From Streptomyces smaragdinus (GTDB taxonomy: Bacteria > Actinomycetota > Actinomycetes > Streptomycetales > Streptomycetaceae), in assembly GCF_009604385.1 (NCBI RefSeq), contig NZ_WEGJ01000002.1:124001-188000 (forward strand): DNA of 64,000 nucleotides, given 5' to 3'. The translations under genes and the position numbers were made by a program. Of the stretch, positions 1 through 8,226 are shown in pieces; positions within the stretch are counted from its first letter, which is position 1; the number at the start of each line of letters is the position of its first letter. Under the pieces are notes generated by a model. The model saw only the letters and a list, made by a program, of their open reading frames with translations, was not told the origin of the DNA and made no database searches.

Positions 1-512
1 GCCCCGTCACCCTCGCGGAGGTAAGGGAGACCGCGGCCGAGGACTGGCTCGAGCGCCTGGCCCCGCTGTACGCCGACGACCTCACCCCGGCCGCCGACCT
101 GATCGGCCGGACGCCGCCCGAGGACCTGATCGTCGTGGGCCCGATGGAGAACATGCCCAGGGTCGAGACCTGGAGCAAGGGGCGCATGGTCCTCACCGGC
201 GACTCGGTGCACGCCCCCTCCTCCAGCTCCGGCATGGGCGCCACCCTGGCTGTGGAGAGCGCCCTGGAACTCGCCCGCTGTCTGCGCGACCTGCCGTATC
301 CGCGGGCGTTCGAGGCGTACGAGCGGCTGCGCCGGCCGCGGGTGGAGAAGGTCATCGCCGCGACCAACCGCAAGAACAGCGCCAAGGCCGCCGGGCCCGT
401 GATGCGGGTGGTCAACGCCTGGGCGATCAAGGTGTTCGCGTCGTTCTCCAAGCCGGAGAAGATGGCGTGGGTCTTCCGGCACCGCGTCGACTGGGACGCG
501 CCGGCCGGCTGA
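1..512 (+). CDS. FAD-dependent monooxygenase, C-terminal part (5' end outside window)
   Basis: The reading frame is open from base 3 with no start in view, so this is the tail of a gene that begins upstream. The visible 169 residues contain GDSVHAPSSSSGMGATLAVE, which matches the second FAD-ribityl binding motif (GD....P..G.G...a) of class A flavoprotein monooxygenases of the PHBH/UbiH fold, followed by the usual helical tail (YERLRRPRVEKV). The N-terminal Rossmann dinucleotide motif is not in the window. Such enzymes hydroxylate aromatic or polyketide substrates with NAD(P)H and oxygen; the substrate cannot be inferred. It ends 8 bases before the convergent PARG gene. Confidence 0.85.
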   Translation, partial: PVTLAEVRETAAEDWLERLAPLYADDLTPAADLIGRTPPEDLIVVGPMENMPRVETWSKGRMVLTGDSVHAPSSSSGMGATLAVESALELARCLRDLPYPRAFEAYERLRRPRVEKVIAATNRKNSAKAAGPVMRVVNAWAIKVFASFSKPEKMAWVFRHRVDWDAPAG

Positions 513-520
513 CCCGGGCG

Positions 521-1348
521 TCACCCGGCGGACATGATCCGCCGCTCGAAGACGTCACGCACCGGCGTCGCCGATCCGCGCTCCCACACCGCGAACACCA
601 CCCGCCCGAAGCGGTCCGCGAAACGTCCCCCGCCGGTCAGCAACACCCCGAAGGCCTCCGCGACTTCCGCAGGATCATTGCGGAACACCCCGCACCCCCA
701 CGCCCCGAGGACGAGCGCCTCGCAGCCCCCCACCGCGGCGACCTCCAGCACCCGCTCCGCCCGCCGGGCCAGCGCCGCCGGCACCTCGCCGCGGCGCTCC
801 GGCGACCGCTGGGCGATCACGCCGGTGTTGGGGGCGGGCGAGGTGAGGAAGTCGACCTCGTACGGCTCCTCGAGCAGCTCACCCCGCCGGTCGCGGAAGA
901 CGGGCACACCGGGGGAGTGGATCACGCGGTCGCTGTAGAAGGGGCTCGGGTCCGCCCGGTGAGCGCTGTAGTACTCCGGGGCGGTGAGCAGGCACTCGTA
1001 CAGGGCGGACGCCCGGCACAGATCCTCCTCCTGGGCCTTGGCGCCGCCCACATAGCCGCCGCCCGCGTTGCGCGCGGAGGCGAAGTTCAGCACCCCGGTC
1101 CGCCCGGCCCCGCCGGCGACGAGCCGGCGCGCGGCCGCGAGGCTGTCCTCGGACGTGACCTCGAAGGCGGTGGCCCCACCCGCGCTGTCCGGCGCCCGCA
1201 CGGCCTCCGGCCCGTACAGCCGTGTCCCGTCGGCCGCCGCGCTCACCCGTGCGCCCAGGTCCACCCACCGGCCGGAAGGCGCCCGGTAGCCGCCCCGTTC
1301 GACGATCTCGCCGTTCTGCCGTGCCAGGCTCTTCAGCCGCGCGCTCAT
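521..1348 (-). CDS. Bacterial-type poly(ADP-ribose) glycohydrolase (TIGR02452 / DUF2263 family)
   Basis: The 275-residue product carries GGGYVGGAKAQEEDLCR at about residues 112-128. This is the bacterial PARG signature GGG-X6-8-QEE, in which the second Glu is the catalytic acid, and it lies in a macrodomain-like fold (NFASARNAGGG before it, GAWGCGVFRND after it). The family removes ADP-ribose chains from proteins and is cytosolic. I chose the ATG at 1348 because it begins the conserved N-terminus MSARLKSLA; an upstream in-frame extension has no family character. The gene starts 16 bases after the acyltransferase stop, so the two are probably co-transcribed. No PARP-like gene is visible in the window. 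Confidence 0.88.
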   Translation of the reverse strand: MSARLKSLARQNGEIVERGGYRAPSGRWVDLGARVSAAADGTRLYGPEAVRAPDSAGGATAFEVTSEDSLAAARRLVAGGAGRTGVLNFASARNAGGGYVGGAKAQEEDLCRASALYECLLTAPEYYSAHRADPSPFYSDRVIHSPGVPVFRDRRGELLEEPYEVDFLTSPAPNTGVIAQRSPERRGEVPAALARRAERVLEVAAVGGCEALVLGAWGCGVFRNDPAEVAEAFGVLLTGGGRFADRFGRVVFAVWERGSATPVRDVFERRIMSAG

Positions 1349-1364
1349 GGTCGCCCCCGTATGC

Positions 1365-2072
1365 TCAGGCCGCCTTGCGCTCGGCCTCCAGTTCCGCCCG
1401 CACCTCCGTGGCGTAGCGGTCCACGTACTCCTGGCCGGACAGCCGGAGAATCTCGTAGATGATCTCATCGGTGACGGCGCGGAGCACGGCCTTTTCGTTC
1501 TCCATCCCCTCGAACCGGGTGAAGTCCAGCGGCTCGCCGAAGCGGATCGTCACCCGTCCCAGCCGCGGGATCTTCCGCCCGGGGGGCTGCAGTTCGAAGG
1601 TGCCGACCATCGCGCAGGGGATGACCTTCACACGCGCCTTCAGCGCCATCGCGGCGACGCCGACGCGCCCCTTGTAGAGCCGGCCGTCGTGCGAGCGCGT
1701 GCCCTCCGGGTAGATCCCCAGGAGTTCGCCCTTGCGCAGCACGCCGACGCCCTCGTCGATGGCGGCCTGGGCCGCCTTGCGTCCGGTGCGGTCGACGGGG
1801 ATCTGGCCGATGCTGCGGAAGAACGCCGCGACCAGGCGGCCCTTGATGCCGGGGCCGGTGAAGTACTCGGCCTTGGCGAGGAAGGTGATGCGCCGCTTCA
1901 GCATCGCGGGCATCAGGAAGTGGTCGGAGAACGACAGGTGGTTGCCCGCGACGATCGCCGGGCCGTCCTGCGGGATGTTCTCGAGTCCCTCGATACGGGG
2001 ACGGAACGCCAGCCTCAGGAAAGGCCCCAGCAGCACGTACTTGCACACGTAATAGAACACAGGGCCCCCCAC
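1365..2072 (-). CDS. 1-acyl-sn-glycerol-3-phosphate acyltransferase (PlsC family)
   Basis: The protein of about 235 residues has the acyltransferase motifs in order: NHLSFSDH (block I, NHX4D), FFRSIGQIPVDR (block II region) and YPEGTRSHDG (block III, EGTRS). It should transfer an acyl group to lysophosphatidic acid at the inner membrane in phospholipid synthesis; the N-terminal VFYYVCKYVLLGPFLRL segment is a likely membrane anchor. I placed the start at a GTG at 2072, giving the usual N-terminus GGPVFYYVCKY, although the ribosome binding site is weak. An in-frame ATG at 2129 would add 19 Arg-rich residues of no family character. It is first in a two-gene unit with the PARG gene. Confidence 0.9.
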   Translation of the reverse strand: MGGPVFYYVCKYVLLGPFLRLAFRPRIEGLENIPQDGPAIVAGNHLSFSDHFLMPAMLKRRITFLAKAEYFTGPGIKGRLVAAFFRSIGQIPVDRTGRKAAQAAIDEGVGVLRKGELLGIYPEGTRSHDGRLYKGRVGVAAMALKARVKVIPCAMVGTFELQPPGRKIPRLGRVTIRFGEPLDFTRFEGMENEKAVLRAVTDEIIYEILRLSGQEYVDRYATEVRAELEAERKAA

Positions 2073-2248
2073 GGCACCGGATCGGCTCAGGCGCCGCTGA
2101 GCGGGCCAGCGGCTCTCGCGTGGGACCACAGTCTAGGCACAGCGACGCCGGGTGCAACTGTCCCGGCAGGGCGGATACGAAGCCGCCCCGCGGGCCCCCT
2201 CTCCCGGGCCGCACCGCCAGTGGGCCGGCGGGAGAGGGGCGCCACGGC

Positions 2249-3475
2249 TCAGCGGATCGGCATCCCCGACAGGGTGCGCGCGATCACCAGACGCTGGATC
2301 TCGCTCGTGCCCTCGAAGATGGTGTAGATCGCCGCGTCGCGGTGCATGCGCTCCACGGGGTACTCGCGGGTGAAGCCGTTGCCGCCCAGGATCTGCATCG
2401 CCTGCGCGGTGACCGACTTGGCCGTCTCCCCGGCGAAGAGCTTGGACATCGAGCCCTCGGCGGACGCGAACGGCTTGCCCGCCACCGCCATCCACGACGC
2501 GCGCCACACCAGCAGCCGGGCGGCGTCGATACGGGTGCGCATGTCGGCGAGTTGGAAGGCGATGCCCTGGTTGTCGATGATGGGCCGGCCGAACTGGACG
2601 CGGGTCCTGGCGTAGTCGAGCGCGACCTCGTACGCGGCCCGCGCGATGCCGACGGCCTGGGCGCCGACCGCCGGGCGGGACGCCTCGAACGTGGCCATCG
2701 CGGCGTTCTTGACGCGCTCGCCGCCGGTCTTCGCCCGCTCGCGGGCGCGGGCGAGGCGTTCGTCGAGCTTGTCCTTGCCGCCCAGCAGACAGTGGCCCGG
2801 GATCCGCACGTCCTCGAGGACGACCTCGGCGGTGTGCGAGGCGCGGATGCCGTGCTTCTTGAACTTCTGGCCCTGGCTCAGGCCCGGGGTGGCCGGCGGG
2901 ACGATGAACGAGGCGTGGCCCTTGGAACCGAGCTCCGGGTCCACGACGGCGACGACCACGTGGACGTTGGCGATGCCGCCGTTGGTCGCCCAGGTCTTGG
3001 TGCCGTTCAGCACCCACTCGTCCTTGGCCTCGTCGTACACCGCGCGGGTGCGCATCGCGGAGACGTCGGAGCCGGCGTCCGGCTCGGAGGAGCAGAACGC
3101 GGCGACCTTCACGTCCGAGGCGTCGCCGTACATCTGCGGGATCCAGGTGCCGACCTGCTCCTCGGTGCCGTTGGCGAGGACGCCGACGGCGGCCAGACCC
3201 GTACCGACGATGGACAGGCCGATGCCGGCGTCGCCCCAGAAGAGCTCCTCCATCGTCATCGCGATGCCCAGACCCGTGGGGTCGAAGTACTGCTGGGCGT
3301 AGAAGTCGAGGGAGTACAGACCGATCTTCGCGGCCTCCTGGATCACCGGCCAGGGGGTTTCCTCGCGCTCGTCCCACTCGGCGGCCGCGGGACGCATGAC
3401 GTCCACGGCGAAGCCGTGGATCCAGTCCCGGACCTGCTGCTGGTCCTCGTTGAGCTCGAACGTGATGTCTGGCAT
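2249..3475 (-). CDS. Acyl-CoA dehydrogenase
   Basis: This 408-residue flavoprotein oxidises an acyl-CoA to the trans-2-enoyl-CoA. Family features in order are AAFCSSEPDAGSD (FAD/substrate region, about 120-132), a central beta domain with WVLNGTKTWATNGG, and YTIFEGTSEIQRLVIARTL near the C-terminus, where the Glu of IFEGTSE is at the position of the catalytic base of short- and medium-chain enzymes. The ATG at 3475 is preceded by GGAGGGG at good spacing. It diverges from a TetR gene across a short region with two operator-like palindromes, so it is very likely the regulator's target. Chain length and substrate are unknown. Confidence 0.92.
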   Translation of the reverse strand: MPDITFELNEDQQQVRDWIHGFAVDVMRPAAAEWDEREETPWPVIQEAAKIGLYSLDFYAQQYFDPTGLGIAMTMEELFWGDAGIGLSIVGTGLAAVGVLANGTEEQVGTWIPQMYGDASDVKVAAFCSSEPDAGSDVSAMRTRAVYDEAKDEWVLNGTKTWATNGGIANVHVVVAVVDPELGSKGHASFIVPPATPGLSQGQKFKKHGIRASHTAEVVLEDVRIPGHCLLGGKDKLDERLARARERAKTGGERVKNAAMATFEASRPAVGAQAVGIARAAYEVALDYARTRVQFGRPIIDNQGIAFQLADMRTRIDAARLLVWRASWMAVAGKPFASAEGSMSKLFAGETAKSVTAQAMQILGGNGFTREYPVERMHRDAAIYTIFEGTSEIQRLVIARTLSGMPIR

Positions 3476-3494
3476 GGCCCCTCCGCGGGCGTCT

Positions 3495-3533
3495 GTTACT
3501 GGCGGTAACACCAGTCTGTTACCCGCTGGTAAG
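3495..3533. promoter_or_regulatory. Two tandem TetR-type operator palindromes
   Basis: Two related imperfect palindromes lie 8 bases apart in the divergent region between the acyl-CoA dehydrogenase and the TetR gene. GTTACTGGCGGTAAC is at 3495-3509 and GTTACCCGCTGGTAA is at 3518-3532. Both have a TTAC...GTAA frame, as expected for a dimeric TetR protein, and they sit 20 to 43 bases upstream of the dehydrogenase start, where they would block transcription. Assignment to the neighbouring regulator is inference from position. Confidence 0.65.
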
Positions 3534-3643
3534 ATATGTCAACTCCGTGGACGCGGGTGGTCACATCGCGGACGCCGGGCACCGTGCGTACGGGGAGTGT
3601 TACGTTGCGGAACGCGACGGCACCCGGGGAAGAAGAGGAGCTC

Positions 3644-4288
3644 ATGGACACCAGTCGGCAGGGCGACCGGCGGCAGGCCGTGGACCGGCGCCGGAGCCAG
3701 CTGCTGGAGGCTGCCGACCGGGTCGTGCTCCGGGACGGTCCCGGCGCGTCGATGAACGCGATCGCGGCCGAGGCGGGCATCACCAAGCCGATCCTCTACC
3801 GCCACTTCGGGGACAAGGGCGGCCTGTACGCGGCCCTCGCCCGGCGCCACACCGACGCCCTGCTCGACTCCCTGCGCGCCGCCCTGGACGCTCCCGCGGG
3901 AGACCGCCGCGAACGGGTCGAGGCCACCGTCGACACCTATCTCGCGGCGATCGAGGCCCGCCCGCAGGTGTACCGCTTCCTGATGCATCCCCCCGACACC
4001 GCGCCCACGTCCGAGGCCTTCGAGGTCGCCCGGCACTCGGCGCCGCTGCTGCGCCGGCTGGGGGAGGAGCTCGCCGAGGTCATCTCGGAGCGGGTCGACC
4101 TGGGCCCGGGCGGCGCGCTGCGGGCCCGCGCCTGGGGCCACGGCATCGTCGGCATGATGCACGCCGCGGGCGACTGGTGGCTGGGCGAGCGGCCGTGCCC
4201 GCGCGCCGAGGTCGTACGGAGCCTCGCGGACCTGCTCTGGGGCCGGCTCGCGGCGGCCGCCGACCGGGCCGGCGGGCCCGGGTTCTGA
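3644..4288 (+). CDS. TetR/AcrR family transcriptional regulator
   Basis: The 214-residue product has a classic N-terminal TetR helix-turn-helix: RSQLLEAADRVVLRDGPG, then AIAAEAGITKPILYRHFGDKGGLYAAL (about residues 40-66), with the YRHFGDK recognition-helix end typical of the family. The C-terminal half is a ligand-binding helical domain rich in Ala and Leu. The ATG at 3644 follows GAAGAAGAGGAG at good spacing. It is divergent from an acyl-CoA dehydrogenase with paired palindromes between them, so it probably represses that gene and itself, with an acyl-CoA or fatty acid as a plausible but unproven ligand. Confidence 0.92.
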   Translation: MDTSRQGDRRQAVDRRRSQLLEAADRVVLRDGPGASMNAIAAEAGITKPILYRHFGDKGGLYAALARRHTDALLDSLRAALDAPAGDRRERVEATVDTYLAAIEARPQVYRFLMHPPDTAPTSEAFEVARHSAPLLRRLGEELAEVISERVDLGPGGALRARAWGHGIVGMMHAAGDWWLGERPCPRAEVVRSLADLLWGRLAAAADRAGGPGF

Positions 4289-4300
4289 CGCGGGACCGGT

Positions 4301-4813
4301 CTACCGGAGCACTCGCCGGCGCCGCACCGGCCCGAGCCGGTCGCTGAACACCGTGCCGTCCAGATGGTCGCACTCGTGCTGCAGACACCGCGCGAACCAC
4401 CCCGTCCCCGCCACCCGCACCGGCTCCCCGGCGGCGTCCACGCCCTCCACCACGGCCTCGTCCCACCGCTCGGTCGCCGCCTCGCGTCCCGGCAGCGACA
4501 GACACCCCTCCGGCCCGCGCAGCCGCACGCCGCCGGTGGACACCAGGCGCGGGTTCACCACGTGTCCCAGATGCCGTACGTCCTCGTCGTCCGGGCAGTC
4601 GTAGACGAACACCCGCAGCCCGACGCCGATCTGGCAGGCCGCGAGCCCCACGCCCCGCGCCGCGTACATGGTGGCGAACATGTCCTCCACCAGCCGCTCG
4701 ACCGGCTCCCCGAACTCGGTGACCGCCGCGGCCGGCCGGTGCATCACCGCCGACCCGAACCTGCGGACGTCCCGCACCCGTCCGCCCGCCCCGGGGATCC
4801 TGCGCTCACTCAT
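4301..4813 (-). CDS. def: Peptide deformylase
   Basis: The 170-residue protein contains all three deformylase motifs: GVGLAACQIG (motif 1), EGCLSLPG (motif 2, metal-ligand Cys) and QHECDHLDG (motif 3, HEXXH metal ligands with catalytic Glu). It removes the N-formyl group from nascent proteins in the cytosol. The chosen ATG at 4813 gives MSERRIPG; another ATG three codons upstream is possible. It converges on the TetR gene (12 bases between stops). Motif 1 with CQIG is typical of actinobacterial enzymes. Streptomyces genomes usually carry several deformylases, so this need not be the only copy. Confidence 0.95.
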   Translation of the reverse strand: MSERRIPGAGGRVRDVRRFGSAVMHRPAAAVTEFGEPVERLVEDMFATMYAARGVGLAACQIGVGLRVFVYDCPDDEDVRHLGHVVNPRLVSTGGVRLRGPEGCLSLPGREAATERWDEAVVEGVDAAGEPVRVAGTGWFARCLQHECDHLDGTVFSDRLGPVRRRRVLR

Positions 4814-4883
4814 GGGCCACACCCTAGATCGCCCCGGACCCGGCCCCGACCAGGACCGAAACCCCTGGCGGCGGGGCGCCGGA

Positions 4884-4914
4884 TTCGAGCGTACGGCCGG
4901 GGAGTGGATAGGCT
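4884..4914 (+). promoter_or_regulatory. Candidate promoter of murT-gatD
   Basis: TTCGAG at 4884-4889 and TAGGCT at 4909-4914 are separated by 19 bases, about 37 bases upstream of the murT start. The -10 matches the TAGRRT pattern of vegetative Streptomyces promoters; the -35 is only a partial match and the spacer is slightly long. Confidence 0.4.
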
Positions 4915-4950
4915 GGCAGCGGCGTACGGAACCGAGGAGGAACCACCACG

Positions 4951-6189
4951 ATGGCAGGCAACACAGAACCGCTGTCGCCGCGGGCCAAACTGGCCGTCAC
5001 CGCGGGCAAGGCCGCCGCGGCGGTCTCGCGTGCGGCGGGCCGCGGCAGCGGCTCGGTGATCGGCGGACGCGTCGCCCTGAAGCTCGACCCCGATCTCCTC
5101 GCCCGTGTCGCCGCCCACCTCGACGTCGTCCTGGTGTCCGCCACGAACGGCAAGACGACCACGACCCGGCTGATCGCCGAGGCGCTGCGCGCGGCCGGCC
5201 CGGTCGTCTCCAACGCCCTCGGGGCGAACATGCCGGCCGGCATCACCTCCGCCCTGGCCGGCGGCTCCGACGCCCGCTACGGCGTGATCGAGGTCGACGA
5301 GAAGTACCTCGCCGGCGTCGCCCGCGACGTGGACCCCAAGGCGATCGCCCTGCTGAACCTCTCCCGCGACCAGCTCGACCGCGCCGCGGAGACCCGGATG
5401 CTCGCCGAGAAGTGGCGCGAGGGCCTGGCCGGCTCCAAGGCGCTGATCGTCGCCAACTGCGACGACCCGCTGATCGCCTGGGCCGCCAGCTCCTCCGCCA
5501 ACGTGGTGTGGGTGGCCGCCGGCCAGGAGTGGAAGGACGACGCCTGGTCCTGCCCGTCCTGCGGCGGTGTGCTCCAGCGCCGCGACGACGACTGGGGCTG
5601 CGGCGACTGCGGCTTCCGCCGCCCCACCCCGCAGTGGGCGCTCTCGGGCGACTACGTCCTCGACCCGCACGGCGCCGCCTGGCCCATCAGGCTGCAGCTG
5701 CCGGGCCGGGCCAACAAGTCCAACGCCACCATGTCCGCCGCGGTCGCCGCCGCCTTCGGCGTCGCCCCGCAGATCGGGCTGGAGCGCATGTGGGACGTCA
5801 CCGCGGTGGCCGGCCGCTACGACGTGGTCTCCTTCGACAACCGTGATCTGCGGCTGCTGCTGGCGAAGAACCCGGCCGGCTGGCTGGAGACGTTCTCCCT
5901 GATCGACCCGGCGCCCGCGCCCGTCGTGCTGTCCGTCAACGCCCGCGGCGCCGACGGCACCGACACCTCCTGGCTGTGGGACGTCGACTACACCCGCCTC
6001 ACCGGTCACCCGCTGTTCGTGGTCGGCGACCGCAAGCTCGACCTGGCCGTCCGGCTGGAGGTCGCCGGGCAGAGCTTCCGGGTCTGCGAGAACCTCGACG
6101 AGGCCGTTGCGGCGGCCCCCGCCGGACGGATCGAGGTCATCGCCAACTACACCGCGTTCCAGGACCTCCGCCGCCGAGTGGGCAACTGA
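4951..6189 (+). CDS. murT: Lipid II isoglutaminyl synthase subunit MurT
   Basis: This 412-residue Mur ligase-like protein has the ATP-binding loop SATNGKTTTTRL at about residues 67-78 and an inserted zinc ribbon, CPSCGG..12..CGDCG (about 201-220), followed by the DUF1727 C-terminal domain diagnostic of MurT. With GatD it amidates the alpha-carboxylate of D-glutamate in the lipid II stem peptide, using ATP and glutamine-derived ammonia. The ATG follows GAGGAGGAACC. gatD begins 34 bases downstream on the same strand, the usual arrangement in Gram-positive bacteria. Confidence 0.95.
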   Translation: MAGNTEPLSPRAKLAVTAGKAAAAVSRAAGRGSGSVIGGRVALKLDPDLLARVAAHLDVVLVSATNGKTTTTRLIAEALRAAGPVVSNALGANMPAGITSALAGGSDARYGVIEVDEKYLAGVARDVDPKAIALLNLSRDQLDRAAETRMLAEKWREGLAGSKALIVANCDDPLIAWAASSSANVVWVAAGQEWKDDAWSCPSCGGVLQRRDDDWGCGDCGFRRPTPQWALSGDYVLDPHGAAWPIRLQLPGRANKSNATMSAAVAAAFGVAPQIGLERMWDVTAVAGRYDVVSFDNRDLRLLLAKNPAGWLETFSLIDPAPAPVVLSVNARGADGTDTSWLWDVDYTRLTGHPLFVVGDRKLDLAVRLEVAGQSFRVCENLDEAVAAAPAGRIEVIANYTAFQDLRRRVGN

Positions 6190-6223
6190 ACAGGATCCAG
6201 CGACCGAAGTGCGAGAGCGAAGC

Positions 6224-6952
6224 ATGAACGACAACAGCCTGCGCCTCATCTGGGTCTACCCGGACCTGCTGAGCACCTACGGCGACCAGGGCAACGCCCT
6301 CATCGTCGAGCACCGCGCCCGCCGCCGGGGCCTGAACGTCGAGCGCTACGACGTGCGCTCCGACCAGCCCGTGCCGACGTCCGGTGACATCTATCTGATC
6401 GGCGGCGGCGAGGACCGCCCGCAGCGGCTGGCCGCCGAGCGGCTGCGCCGTGACGGCGGGCTGAACCGGGCCGTCGCCAACGGCGCCACCCTGTTCTCCG
6501 TCTGCGCCGGCTACCAGATCCTCGGCCACGAGTTCGTCAACGACCTCGGCAACCGCGAGCAGGGCCTCGGCCTGCTCGACGTGATCTCCACCCGCGGCGA
6601 GGGACAGCGCTGCGTCGGCGACGTCCTGGCGGACGTCGACCCGCAGCTGGGCCTGCCCCAGCTCACGGGCTTCGAGAACCACCAGGGCGTCACCCATCTC
6701 GGCCCCGGCGCCCGCCCGTTCGCCACGGTCCGGGCCGGCAACGGCAACGGCACCGGCGACGGCACCGAGGGCGCGTGGAACGACAGCGTCTTCGGTACGT
6801 ACATGCACGGCCCGGTGCTGGCCCGCAACCCCCAGATCGCCGACCTCCTCATCCGGCTGGCGATGGACTCCGGCGCCCTGCCCCCGCTGGACGACCACTG
6901 GTACGAGGCGCTGCGCGCCGAGCGCATCGCCGCCACCGCGCAGCCCGCCTGA
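6224..6952 (+). CDS. gatD: Lipid II isoglutaminyl synthase glutaminase subunit GatD
   Basis: The 242-residue protein is a class I glutamine amidotransferase of the CobQ/CobB type. The nucleophile motif FSVCAGYQILG lies at about residues 91-101 and the conserved FGTYMHGPVLARNP carries the catalytic-site His. It releases ammonia from glutamine for MurT. I placed the start at the ATG at 6224, which gives the conserved N-terminus LRLIWVYPDLLSTYGDQGNA. A short Gly/Asn/Thr-rich loop (about residues 168-182) near the C-terminal third looks like a lineage-specific insertion. Confidence 0.95.
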   Translation: MNDNSLRLIWVYPDLLSTYGDQGNALIVEHRARRRGLNVERYDVRSDQPVPTSGDIYLIGGGEDRPQRLAAERLRRDGGLNRAVANGATLFSVCAGYQILGHEFVNDLGNREQGLGLLDVISTRGEGQRCVGDVLADVDPQLGLPQLTGFENHQGVTHLGPGARPFATVRAGNGNGTGDGTEGAWNDSVFGTYMHGPVLARNPQIADLLIRLAMDSGALPPLDDHWYEALRAERIAATAQPA

Positions 6953-7093
6953 GCGGGCGTGCGGCGGCCCGTCCCAACGGGCGGGCGGCTTAAGCACGGC
7001 GCCAGCGAAGGTCGCTAAGCTGACGCCGCTGTTTCAGCCGGACAATGGGGTCCGGTCCTCCATGACCACCCTGCTGTAAAGGTCTGCACTGCC

Positions 7094-8119
7094 ATGCGCA
7101 TAGGTGTTCTCACCTCCGGAGGCGACTGCCCCGGCCTCAACGCCGTCATCCGTTCGGTCGTCCACCGCGCCACGGCCGACCACGGCGACGAGGTGATCGG
7201 ATTCCACGACGGCTGGAAGGGCCTGCTGGAGTGCGACTACCGCAAGCTCGACCTCGACGCGGTGAGCGGCATCCTGGCCCGCGGCGGCACCATCCTGGGC
7301 TCCTCCCGGGTCCAGCCGGCGCATCTGCGTGACGGTGTCGAGCGCGCCCGCAGCCATCTCGCCGAGCTGGGGCTGGACGCGGTCATCCCGATCGGCGGCG
7401 AGGGCACCCTGAAGGCCGCCCGGATGCTCTCCGACGCCGGGCTGCCGATCGTGGGCGTACCCAAGACCATCGACAACGACATATCGGGCACCGACGTCAC
7501 CTTCGGCTTCGACACCGCCGTCGGCGTCGCGACCGAGGCCCTGGACCGGCTGAAGACCACCGCCGAGTCCCACCAGCGGATGCTGATCGTCGAGGTGATG
7601 GGCCGCCACACCGGGTGGATCGCCCTGCACTCCGGGATGGCGGCGGGGGCCCACGCGATCGTCGTCCCCGAGCGCCCCTTCGACATCGAGGAGCTGGCGA
7701 AGCTCATCGGCGAGCGGTTCGCCGCCGGGAAGAAGTTCGCCATCGTCGTCGCCGCCGAGGGCGCCAAGCCCCGTGAGGGCAGCATGGCGTTCGACACCGG
7801 CGGCAAGGACATGTACGGCCACGAGCGGTTCGCCGGCATCGCCCGCCAGCTCGCCGTGGAGCTCGAGGGACGCCTGGGCAAGGAGGCCCGCCCGGTGATC
7901 CTCGGCCACGTGCAGCGCGGCGGCACCCCCACCGCGTACGACAGGGTCCTGGCCACCCGCTTCGGCTGGCACGCCGTGGAGGCCGTGCACCGCGGAGACT
8001 TCGGCATGATGACCGCCCTGCGCGGCACGGAGATCACCCTCATCCCGCTCACCGAGGCCGTCGACCACCTCAAGACCGTGCCGCAGGACCGCTACACGGA
8101 GGCGGAGTGCGTGCTGTGA
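7094..8119 (+). CDS. pfkA: 6-phosphofructokinase, ATP-dependent (PFK group III)
   Basis: The 341-residue enzyme phosphorylates fructose 6-phosphate in glycolysis. It begins MRIGVLTSGGDCPGLNAVIR (nucleotide loop), then has GGEGTLKAA, PKTIDNDI (catalytic Asp region) and MGRHTGWIA. The Gly after GGE, where pyrophosphate-dependent members have Asp, argues for ATP as donor, and the PKTIDND motif places it in the actinomycete group III clade. It stands alone, with a strong hairpin just downstream. Streptomyces usually has more than one pfkA paralogue. Confidence 0.94.
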   Translation: MRIGVLTSGGDCPGLNAVIRSVVHRATADHGDEVIGFHDGWKGLLECDYRKLDLDAVSGILARGGTILGSSRVQPAHLRDGVERARSHLAELGLDAVIPIGGEGTLKAARMLSDAGLPIVGVPKTIDNDISGTDVTFGFDTAVGVATEALDRLKTTAESHQRMLIVEVMGRHTGWIALHSGMAAGAHAIVVPERPFDIEELAKLIGERFAAGKKFAIVVAAEGAKPREGSMAFDTGGKDMYGHERFAGIARQLAVELEGRLGKEARPVILGHVQRGGTPTAYDRVLATRFGWHAVEAVHRGDFGMMTALRGTEITLIPLTEAVDHLKTVPQDRYTEAECVL

Positions 8120-8153
8120 CGCCCGTCGCAGTGCCCGCCTGAGCCACGCCCAC

Positions 8154-8189
8154 AGCCGCCCCCCGCGCCATCGCCGCGGGAGGGCGGCT
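8154..8189. terminator. Hairpin terminator after pfkA
   Basis: Arms 8154-8167 and 8175-8189 pair over 14 base pairs with a single bulged A and a 7-base loop, starting about 35 bases after the pfkA stop. There is no U tract, as is common for actinobacterial terminators. Confidence 0.6.
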
Positions 8190-8226
8190 CTAGGCTTGTC
8201 GCAGCACCACGCGACAGGAGCAGGAC

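Noticed and set aside
6967-6982. Short GCCCGT/ACGGGC hairpin after gatD as terminator
   Set aside because: Only 6 base pairs; too weak to call in sequence this GC-rich.
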